A stretch of DNA of 64,000 bases. Origin: Adineta steineri (lineage: Eukaryota; Rotifera; Eurotatoria; Adinetida; Adinetidae). The stretch lies in the NCBI GenBank assembly GCA_905250115.1, contig CAJNOI010000003.1:474427-538426 (forward strand), written 5' to 3'. The notes beneath the pieces are model-generated. The model was not told where the DNA came from, searched no databases, and saw only the letters and a program-made list of their open reading frames with translations. Below, one piece after another: positions 47,262 through 57,281 of this stretch. Within the stretch, counting starts at the first letter, position 1. The number at the start of each line of letters is the position of its first letter. The position numbers were made by a program, and so were the translations under genes.

Positions 47262-48239
47262 TAAATTGCACTTTTATAAGTGTGTATGCTATTCCTTATA
47301 AAAAGTTATATTATATATACAATATGTTTATTTTAAGCACGTTGTTTTATTTTCACGTTAACGTGATCTCCACACGAGCATATATATAGTATACGTCACG
47401 TGGCAGCACCAAAGTTAGGGCACTGAGTGCATTTGGAATGACTGCCGTCTCTTTTTCTACACTAAGAACAAACAGAAAGGATAAATAATTGTATCAGCGT
47501 AAATCATTCGTCTACTTGGATGTGTAGAATGAAAGAATGTTCTGGAAAAGAATCACTATAATAAACTCAACGCATGCAATATTATTTCGATTGTATATGC
47601 TTAAGAATTCAAATCTGGCAAATATGAGTTTGTACTGTTCGAACGTCGAAGACTAACAAGTTTAGATTTTGATTAATAATTCTAGGAATAAACAACAATA
47701 TTCTAATCGTCTCACTCTCTCAGTTTCTGCTGAAATGGTTTTTAAAAATGTTCTTATTGACACTAATGCTTTTTGAATATATTAAAAATAATTTTGTTCT
47801 TCGTCAAAATCACCGCTCGAAGTATATTGATCATCGTATCTTTTTTGAATATACAACTATCGAGGTAAGAACGAGCAAGTAATTGAACTCTTATTGAAAA
47901 AGTCATCAAGTGCATAATATTGCTATAAGTAATGTACGACTTACCATAACAAGAAAAATGAGTTTTGTTATTTTCATTAATCAATTCATCATACAGCTAT
48001 GTTGTATACATATAATTTTAGGTTTAAGTGTTTGTATTATTTTTTGAAAACAACCGAGACAAAAAATTAAACGGTACAAAAAAGGAAAGAACCGGAGAAC
48101 AATGATGGATTATTGCTCATGACAACAATAAAAATATCCTACTAAGAAATATATGATCTCTCACTCTACAAAAATAGTAATGTAAAGGATGAAGAAAATT
48201 AGTCTGGTTGTAACTAATGTCAATGAATGATTTGTTTGT
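47262..48239. other. intergenic, no gene seen
   Basis: AT-rich spacer holding the promoter of GH13 copy B and the 3' UTR of VDAC. No other feature is visible. Confidence 0.5.
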
Positions 48240-50402
48240 TTATGCATCGAGTTCAAGTCCTAAACCAACTTTGTGCCCACCAGCATTCAAATTTTTAGCT
48301 TCGAATAATGCGGATAAGGTAAGTTTAACACCTAATAAATTAAATGATAAATATTTCGAGTATTTCATAGATAATATATAAATCTATACCTGGTCTTAAA
48401 ACTTGTGCAAATGAAAGACCAACTTGGCAGATATTATTTACTTTTGCACTAACTACAGTTTGAGCATCAAGTTGATATTTTGATGCAAGTGCAAATCGTG
48501 TTTGATTTGAACCAGCGGTCCAAGCTAATTGTACACCGGTTTCAAGACGATCATTAATACGTTGATAGACGCTGCCACCAACTTCATTAGAATCGTTCCT
48601 ATCAAAGAAAATATTTCAAAAAGGTAATTTATTATTATCCTTATTAATGATTAGACATTGTGATCAAGGTTTTCATTCTGTCACATAGTAAACAACACGT
48701 CTTTTTGTTTCAAAATTCCTATCAATTTAGTTAAAATCCTATTCAAAGTATTATGGATATTTTTATTTTGTACAGAAGACAATTATAAGAATTCCTTAAA
48801 GTTTTACAAAGATAAATCGAGAACCTAATCATATTTAATAACTGTTACAAAAATAGCGTGTTATTGCATTATGTTTACTAATTGCTTTTTTCAAGAATCA
48901 CATAACGAACTACAATGAACAGATAATGTTCTATATAAATTATAATTTATATAACGGATAGACCATGATAAATAACTACGTTTTATATTATATTTCATAA
49001 GGACGTAACGTATGTCAAAAGGTTTTGCCATAACAAGGTCTACAATTAATAATAAAAAGTTTACTTTATATATACATTCAATTAGTCATTGTTTTATATT
49101 TTGTACAAAACGTTTTTGTTCATACGATTCTATGCCTATTAGGAAATTTTCTCAAATCAATTTCTTTATTTGACGATTGTTATCGTTTAAACATATGTTA
49201 GTTGACTATGCTTCGTAATTTCAATCGATGTAAAACCACATTATTATAGATTTATACACGATTCATTCGTAAGTCGAAGAAATGAATTTTTTATGCTAAA
49301 TCTTGAAATATATTTTGCTTTTCTCATTTGTTAGTAGAAATAATGGATGTTCTAACTATATGGCGTTTATCAGACACCTTGTACTTACATGTTTGCGTAT
49401 AAAGTAAAATCTTTAGCTCTGAAACCAACAGCAAAGTTATTTTTTGTTAATGCTGATCGAGCTGTATTGAAAACATATTGATAACCAGCTAACCAACCTT
49501 GATGACCTAGAACAACGGCACCATTAAGAATTGGACCGGCACTATCAAAAGCGACATTTGTTTCAACATGAGCTTTATCATGTGTATATGCTGTACGAAG
49601 TTCGGCGGTTTTTTTCCTAAAATAAAAAAAGAAAACAAAATATAATATTTTTTTGTAATAAAAAAATTAGTTTTTTTTTTCGTAAGTTTAATCTTCTTGA
49701 AAGAACAACATAATAAAATTAATTTTACCAATATCGATCGTTCCCCGAGTGAGTATAAGATCCCGTTAAACGTAATTTATTCACTTGTGTGCGCACACGT
49801 ATCTGAAGTTTGGCAGTGTAGCTGTATATTTGTTGTTGAGAAAATCAAACTAACTTTTGTATATATATATTAAACGAAACAAATACCTCTGGGATATGAT
49901 ATCTAAGGATAGTAGACGAGTTTTCATACCAAAATGAATTTTCTCATAGCTATTACTATAAATGGTTTGGTTTTATCATTCAAAAAAAAATCAATTATTA
50001 TATATTTCTTTTAATTTACCCGGTATTTGGAATAAGTGTTGCATCAAAAACAACTTTAAAACCTTGGGCTAATTGATTATCAGCGGTTATTTCACATTTA
50101 AGTAAATTATTGGTATTCCATTTTTCCAAAAATGTTAAACCATATTCTGGTACAACATATTTGGTTTCAAGACTACCAGTTGTTTGTGCTGTTTCAGTAT
50201 TATGTTCACCAACTACATTAAAATTAACTCCATTAGCTGTTCGTGTTTTAACATCGAGTTTGAAAACATTAAAAACTATAAAGAAACAAATGTAGGCGGT
50301 GAAGAATTATTTTTGATGAAAATAGAAGTGAAATTTACAGTAGCCTTTATTGAAAATGTCGGAAACTTGTTTGTTAAGATCGGAAAATTTTGGTGGAGCC
50401 AT
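48240..50402 (-). CDS. VDAC: voltage-dependent anion channel (mitochondrial porin)
   Basis: Seen: core exons 50339-50402, 50020-50275, 49389-49616, 48390-48598, 48240-48331 give 282 aa, the normal VDAC length. The N-terminus [20 protein letters not shown] gives the gating helix; then [12 protein letters not shown]; the [13 protein letters not shown] segment; [38 protein letters not shown]; and the C-terminal [19 protein letters not shown], then GLGLELDA. All follow animal VDAC strand by strand. Known: the 19-strand outer-membrane channel for ATP, ADP and metabolites. Two extra phase-2 exons (49887-49949, 49729-49821) lie between core exons 2 and 3 and can be added in any combination without breaking the frame. 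A possible upstream extension of the frame is rejected because MAPPKF is the conserved start. Confidence 0.93.
49729..49821 (-). other. VDAC: extra 93-bp VDAC exon (cassette B)
   Basis: Seen: acceptor atatacag, donor TTG|gtaaaa, phase 2 at both ends, 31 codons, no stop. The peptide alternates polar and hydrophobic residues like beta strands ([12 protein letters not shown] and [12 protein letters not shown]) and ends in NDRYW. Its LRLTGSYTH resembles ELRTAYTH in the next core exon, so it may be an old exon duplicate. Its inclusion in mRNA is inferred. Confidence 0.65.
49887..49949 (-). other. VDAC: extra 63-bp VDAC exon (cassette A)
   Basis: Seen: acceptor agtaatag, donor CAGAG|gtattt, phase 2 at both ends, 21 codons, no stop. 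The peptide ([19 protein letters not shown]) has an alternating pattern that fits a beta strand. The flanking introns are 70 and 65 bp, the usual size here. The acceptor has a weak pyrimidine tract, which fits optional use. Inclusion is inferred. Confidence 0.6.
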
Positions 50403-52087
50403 TTTTAAGATGATGAAATACGAAAAAACTATACCGTCTAAAAACGCAAAAAACAACAAACAAAGGTAAACAAAACGAAGGACTCCGGTAAAAAGGTTAG
50501 CCAATCTCGATTTATTGATTGGTGAATTTCTAACCAATCGTAAAATAAGTACTTTAATGAATAATATTCGTCCAATGAAATATTTTGAGCCTCTTTCGTA
50601 AAATGTAATATGCGTAAGAATTTTTCGTATCATAGTTATAAAATCTAACGTTTCACTCTATTATAGAGGTTATTACTCAGATTAATTATAGTATTATGGT
50701 AAAATTTATCAGTAACGCCTACGGATCAAAGACAAACTTATTATTTTTATGACAATTGAATATATATGCAAAGATTTTGTATAAAAGTACTCAGATAATC
50801 TACTGAATACATCTCTAATAGACAAGAAAGGACGTATTGGATTTAGTATGCATCTGAAGGATGTAATGTATTAGACACAAATCTGTCTAAGCCTTCAGAC
50901 TCAATCAGTTCTATACTATTATATTAATAAAAAGATGTCCTTAATATTAAAATCAGCTATGCTTGACTAAGTAGATAATTCAAAGTTGAATAAAACATAC
51001 TCAATGATTAACATTATTGAACTGGTACATTGAAGAAACAATATTTGAAACATGCTGAAGATAACCAACATCGAATAGGAATTAAAACTTCAACTATAAT
51101 TCTCTTATATTTATGTTAGATGTAATTTAAAAGTAAAACATTACATATTCATAGTCTCCGTAACGTAATGTGAAATCGATCATTTCGATAAAATTTGAAG
51201 TAAATATTTATATCATTCATTGAATAAATATATGTATTTGTATATAAGACTTATAAGAATCGTTCATCTATCAAAATCAAATCAATAAGAATATAATATG
51301 TTTCAATCATTTGAATGTTAAAAGAGAATCGAATGATTTATGACTCATTATATTAAATCTATTTGATTATAATCAAATGACACTCAGTCAAATCATTAAA
51401 ATATGTCTTTTCTTTCTAATCTTAATGTATTTTATTAAAATTGAAACTTTTCTTTATGTACCCATTGTGTATACACACACACACATACACACGTACAAGT
51501 CAGGTAGAAGATGAACTGATTATCATGAACTATTCGCATTTGATCGCGTTTTATTTCACACATTCTTTTGCCTTATATACTTCATCAAATGAACATTTCT
51601 TCTTCTTCTTTTCTTTCGTTTTTTTGTATTACTTTTATCAAAATGCTCCGTTTCATCAATATGATGATATTAATAATGATGACGGTGACTAGTTTGTCTC
51701 CTCTTCTTCTTTTTTATACATTATATGCATATGGTGCTCAATCGTGCATGACAAATTTTTGGTTCAACATTTTTCATATGAAACCCAAAGAGAAAACAAA
51801 TCAAAACCAGTTTCACCTAGTATGTGACGGTTAAAAAAGAGGGAGAGAGTGAGAGAGATAGAGAAGGAGAAGAAAAAATTGAATAAGATGCACATATGCA
51901 CACCGTTGAAGCAACCCAACTGTATGCTGACACTTTCATCACATAACCATTAACCCAACGACCGAGCATATAACATACGCACATCAAAATGATTAATGCA
52001 AGTGTGCATTTTGTTCGATAATGTATACTCTAGCTTCTCAGTAACAAAAGTGCTTAAACAGTGTGCAGATCATCAAAAAATACAATT
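50403..52087. other. divergent promoter region, no gene seen
   Basis: About 1.7 kb between the VDAC start (minus) and the Q-rich gene start (plus). AT-rich, with a (CA)n microsatellite at about 51472-51494 and a purine-rich stretch (gagagagtgagagagatag) near 51840-51880. No coding stretch can be supported. Confidence 0.5.
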
Positions 52088-54094
52088 ATGTTTCATCAAC
52101 CATATTATTCTTCTCAACAATCTCATCCTTCTCAACAAACTCATCCTCAACAAACTCATTCTCAACAGTCTCGTCCTCAACAACCTCATCCACAACCACA
52201 ACAACCTCATCCACAACCACAACAACAAACTCATGGTCAACAACATCAACCATATTATCCTTCTAATCGTGGCTCATCAAATTTTTTTATGCCAAATCAT
52301 CCATTTTATTATCGTCCAAATGCTCCGCCACCAAATCAAAGTACACATAATTTAAATTTTACTCATGACTTTGAACATAATCAACCTCATCATGGTTTTA
52401 CATCAATGCCTTCAGGTAGTTACCCATCTTATGATTATACTACTCAGAATGTAGAACAACAACGTTGGAGACACAATGTAAGTCGAGCTCAACAACAACA
52501 GCATCAACAACATCAAACACATCAACAGCAACAACAACAACAACGTCGTCAAACACCAGCATTTCATTTTCAAGATAAATCAACATCCTATTTTATGACT
52601 GATCCAATTGTAACAAACGATGATCGTTTAACTGTAAGAAACGAAAAATTAAATAAATTTTATTATTTCTTTTTTTTCTTTAGATTCAATTAACGAAAGT
52701 TCATATTGGACCCAATGGTGATCAACAACGTGTATTTGTCGAACAAGAATTTAGTAACGAAACTGAATTAAATAAATTTGTTCGAAATTTAAGACAAAAT
52801 TTCGAAAAAACATTTAATAATCGTTCATCCGGAGACAGCAGTAACATAACTGAAAGTAACAGTACAGATAGCAAAAAATCTGGGTAAGATTTTTTTTCTT
52901 GATGTCTCATGAGAAGAACATTAAACTATCTAATGGACAAAAATTAACTGATAAATTAATATTGATATTTTTTATCTAGTGTCGTTGTTGTTGAAGAACC
53001 CGATGAAGAACCGAAAGTCTATCAACAACAAGCTTATAATGCAAATATTGAATCAAAAAAAGCAGCTTCATCTATTGTCAGTCCAATAACATCACCTGAA
53101 TTAGATTGTCCATCACCAGAAAAATTTGAAGAACGTTCTCGACCACCAAGTTTTGAACATCATCTTCATCATCATCATAGATATGTTTCACCACCACCTT
53201 CTCATATATCATCTGTATCAACATCACGTTCAAATCGACGACATAGAAATAAAATGAAATATCGTCGACAACCAACCGAACCTCGAGAAGAACCAAAACC
53301 AACGAGACTATTTGATATGCCAAGTTTTACTCGTCATTATCCACCAACAACAACACCACCACTATCACGTTTTCAACATAGATTTTCTACTGAACATGAT
53401 CTTCGTATAAAAAATGAATTTAATCTTCTACCACCACCATCATCAAATCCTAATGTTCAATGGGTATTTAATAGAATTAACTTTTTAATTATACTAATAT
53501 TTTGTTTTTATGTTCGTATTTTTAAAGAGACAAAATCATGGTGGTTATCCTAAACATCGTTCACGTTCATATGTACCACCAATGAATGATAATTATCCTC
53601 CTACTTCTTCAACACCATCACGTTTTCAAAATACAACTGATCCATTTTTTCGACCCATTAATCCAGCAAAATTTCCTCAACAACGTCAAAAAGATTTACG
53701 TCCACCACCACCATCATCACCTTCAAAATTTCGTCGTTCACAACGTCGAAAACCTATTCAACCAACAACAATATCAGAAAATCATATCTATCCAAATAAT
53801 GTACAACAACAACAACCACGTGTTCATCGTACAAAATCAGAATGTCGAAATTTTCAAAATCAACAACAACATCGAAGTCGAAGTACAACAAATCAATTTC
53901 AATTTTTCTCTCCATTACAACCACCACCTATTGTTCAAAGACATTTTGTCGCATTTCGTTCTCCACCTGTTTTCCTTTCATCAATACATTCAGCAGCACC
54001 AATGTTCTATCCAAATCATAGAAGACAATTTGACAGTATGCAACCACAATTACGTTTAATTAATCATTTTCGTCTTGGTACAAATCGTTTTTAG
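52088..54094 (+). CDS. Gln/His/Pro-rich low-complexity protein, unknown
   Basis: Four exons (52088-52633, 52684-52883, 52980-53463, 53528-54094) give 598 aa. The N-terminal 170 residues are Gln/His/Pro-rich with repeated SQQTHPQQ- and PHPQPQQ-like units. The middle has one ordered-looking segment (about 183-230), KVHIGPNGDQQRVFVEQEF then LNKFVRNLRQNFEKTF. The C-terminal half is Pro/Arg/Ser-rich with a His run (HHLHHHHRY). No known domain, signal peptide or membrane segment is recognised; a disordered RNA- or protein-binding role is only a guess. The stop codon overlaps the stop codon of the multiplexin gene on the other strand by three bases. Confidence 0.72.
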
Positions 54095-56491
54095 TGTTTA
54101 TAAGAATTTCGTTCATTACAATTTGTTTCAATACATAAAATTCCTATATTTGAATCGCTTAGTGAACAAGGCCATATATATTGATAATGAAATAAACCAC
54201 TGATACCATCAGGAATACGACTTGCAATACCAGATAAACTTGTATCTTGTCGACTCCAATCGACACCTTAAAAATAAATTTCAAATGAATTTTTTTCGAG
54301 AAAATATTTCATAATTACAAGTATCGTTTGATGCTGTGCCATTCGAAAGGCTACCATGCCACCAATATTGAAATCTATAATAAAAAAAAAGAAATATATA
54401 TATAAATAATTCATAAAATTACTCGATTCTTTTAGTGAAAAAACACTCTGAAAATTAAGATCAACCATAGAGAGCTTTATCTATCAAGCGTGAAATTACA
54501 TTAATGTTAAGAATGACTAGATGTACTATCTAACAAATTGATTAAACAACGAGTAAGACGTACTAAAAAAACAGATTAATATTGTGTACTTGAATCAAAA
54601 TCATTGATGCATAAGTAACGACATATTAGCTATTCAATAAGTTTTGTTAGATTCAATATGATATCATGTATGATAATAGTTCAATCAATATCGATCGTAA
54701 CGGTATACATATCAAAATTGAACGAGTTTTATCAATTATCGAATTTTTCGGTACTGAAATCACTCTTTGTTCTTACTTTTGTACAAAATAATATAACTGA
54801 ACATTGATATTTTCAAAAAATTAAAAGAAAACTTACTGTGGTTTTAATCCTTGTACATCTAGAAGTTCATTTTGCGCTGGTTTGTCTTGAAACATTTCTT
54901 TAAATGAATTGAATAAAGTTTGTTCCTTAAAAAAAATGATAAGATAAGAAAAATTCAAAGAAAAACTTTACATGCATATTTATAATCTTTGCATCCATAC
55001 AAGTACCATCAAATAGATTTGATAACCATTGTGTACTTGTTGACATAAATGCTCGATAAAAACCTTTTAAATGATGACGTTCAGCAACGCGTTCACATAA
55101 ATCATCAAAATCCGATAATTTTGAACATAGAATCGGACGTTCTGGATTACACATTTTACGTGTATGAGGACCCAAAGCAAAAATATGAAGCTAAAAAAGA
55201 TATCCTTTTATTATCTATAACTAAAGACAAAACGATATACTTACATTTCGACATGGAAGCGTAGTTGTACATTTCTAGGCAAAAAGTTCGAATTATTTTA
55301 TTATTTATAAGAAATCAATCTAACCGGTTTTGAAATCGATAATATCTGCTGTTGTACAGGATATGTTTGCTACAATAGGATTAATTAAATCAAATGAATT
55401 TATTTAGAATATTATACTTCATTTTCTAATCTTAATGGTATTAATCTTTCATGTATTCGAATATAAACACCTTGTAAATGTCCATATTCATTTACAATAT
55501 GTACATATGTATGATCAGGATAGGAAAACAATGCACTCATAGCTGCTTCAAATGTTGAAAAGACTCTTACATTCGTCTAATACAGATAAATGATTCACTT
55601 ATTAATATAATTAAAAGGATGTAAACCTGTATTGATTGCATACAATTTAATGGACAAGATTGACCAGCATCACCTTTATCACCTTTCAATCGAGTTTGCT
55701 TAAAAAACAAGAAGAATAGATTCAATAGATTTTTTTTTGGTTTTCTTTTCTACCGTTTTATAATCCAAAAGATATGGATTTGATATTGTAGATGTTGATG
55801 CTACTGTCGGACAGTTACAAGACTTTCTTCGAGCATCTCGATAGACAATCTTTGATTATAAAATAAAATTATACGACTATGATTATTAGATATAGAAAAT
55901 ATTTATACTTTTGTATCAATAACTAATTGACGAATGGATCGAGCAAGACGTTCCAAATTAAATCTAGTTCCGAGACAATCTCTTGAATATGTATCATATT
56001 GATGAGCACAACCTATAAATCATTTATAGAACAATTAATTAATATATTTATTTATCTTACTTGTGGGACAATGGCCCATGTCACCTTTTGTACCACGTTC
56101 GCCCTAAATTCATTATTCCGAATATCATATTTTTTACTCCTAATAAATTCTTACTTTTTCACATTGACAAAGAGGATCTGTCTAATTATTTAAAAAAACA
56201 AACATGAAGAATTTTATCAATATGTATTTCTGTTTTACTTACAGGAGATATCTGTTTAGTAAAAGCAATTGTTCCCTACAATATATAAATAATCATAATT
56301 GTTGAATTTGCATTTTATCACACATTCTCGTGAAATAAGAAAATTATCAGAACAATTTATTCATATAATTAGATACTGTGGAATATATGAATGACAATGT
56401 CTTTTGTAATTATATATAAGTACGAACAGAATGAAAAGAAAAGAATTGAAATTACCTGACAAAGTATAATAATAATAAGTAAATTGAACAT
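54091..56491 (-). CDS. multiplexin (collagen XV/XVIII-like) with endostatin domain
   Basis: Seen: fourteen exons give 394 aa: 56456-56491, 56243-56275, 56155-56181, 56061-56103, 55909-56012, 55754-55849, 55627-55698, 55418-55576, 55325-55369, 55245-55274, 54972-55190, 54837-54925, 54319-54374, 54091-54266. Signal peptide MFNLLIIIILCQ; two tiny Gly-X-Y stretches (GERGTKGDMGH and GDKGDAGQ); Cys-rich linkers; a trimerisation-like domain (VRVFSTFEAAMSALF, YVHIVNEYGHLQGVYIRI); and an endostatin domain (LHIFALGPHT, GFYRAFMSTSTQ, YWWHGSLSNGT, CVDWSRQDTSLSGIAS, IGILCIETN). Known: multiplexins are basement-membrane proteins whose endostatin part binds heparan sulphate and can be released. Odd: almost no triple helix remains. 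The neighbouring plus-strand gene overlaps by 4 bp at the stop codons. Confidence 0.85.
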
Positions 56492-56873
56492 GAACAATAA
56501 TAAACGAAAGTTATATTTCTCGTCAGATTAATCTTATATGAATAAGACAAAAAAGATTCCTTTACTCGTCTTCGTATACCAATAGATTATCGATGAACTG
56601 GTACAAACAATACTAAAGTAATTATTCAATTGTTATGCACAAGTTCTTCTTATAAAGAATAGAAACATTATCTTCTATCACTATTGTTTATTTATCAAGA
56701 AAACACGACATACATGGGTAATATATGATGATAGTAATAAACATTCTACTAATTTCTTTCGAACTATTATTGTTCTTATGAAAGCAAAAAACATATAGTA
56801 AACCCTCGAAAAATTAGAAAAAGAACAAGACTATTAACTAATAAAGCTTATTATTTGTCGAAAATATACACAC

Positions 56874-57041
56874 CAGGATAATTCCAGATGGTAATAAATC
56901 TGTTACATAGACATAAGTAATTAATCTACAGCAATGTTTGATAGATGGAATAATAATAGTATCCTAAAAAAAACTTACTATTGTCAATAAAACTATACTC
57001 CTATCTAAATAAAATAAAATGATCAGAGCTTTTTTTTTCAT
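56874..57041 (-). other. possible alternative first exons of the multiplexin gene
   Basis: Two phase-0 exons, 56979-57041 (starting MKKKALIILFYLD) and 56874-56963 (IKHCCRLITYVYVTDLLPS), are spliced by clean signals and could join in frame to the exon at 56243-56275, bypassing the short signal-peptide exon. The first has a hydrophobic run that could act as a signal. There is no family match, so this stays tentative. Confidence 0.3.
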
Positions 57042-57162
57042 TGTAATAATTGGCTGAGAAAATATTAAGAGACTATTGATATGATATTAGTTAAACGATA
57101 TTGATTAAGTTTTTATTTTCATTGTGTTTAGAACAAATAGAAAAATAAAAGAAACACGCACA

Positions 57163-57181
57163 CGCACACACACACACACAG
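57163..57181. repeat. (CA)n microsatellite
   Basis: A short CA dinucleotide run in the spacer between the multiplexin gene and the DLGAP gene. The rest of 56492-57281 outside the possible alternative exons is AT-rich with no other feature seen. Confidence 0.8.
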
Positions 57182-57281
57182 AAGCACACATGAGTAAAAA
57201 TTGTTTGTTGTTCTTAGAAGTTTATGATATATATATTGCACGAGATAAGAAAGAATGGCTGTTATTTTGATTTAAAAATTT

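Noticed and set aside
50307..50633. N-terminal extension upstream of VDAC
   Set aside because: The conserved VDAC start MAPPKFSDL begins at 50402; upstream residues match nothing in the family.
51441..51834. Overlapping small open frames in the VDAC upstream region
   Set aside because: Composition follows simple repeats and pyrimidine tracts; no conserved motif.
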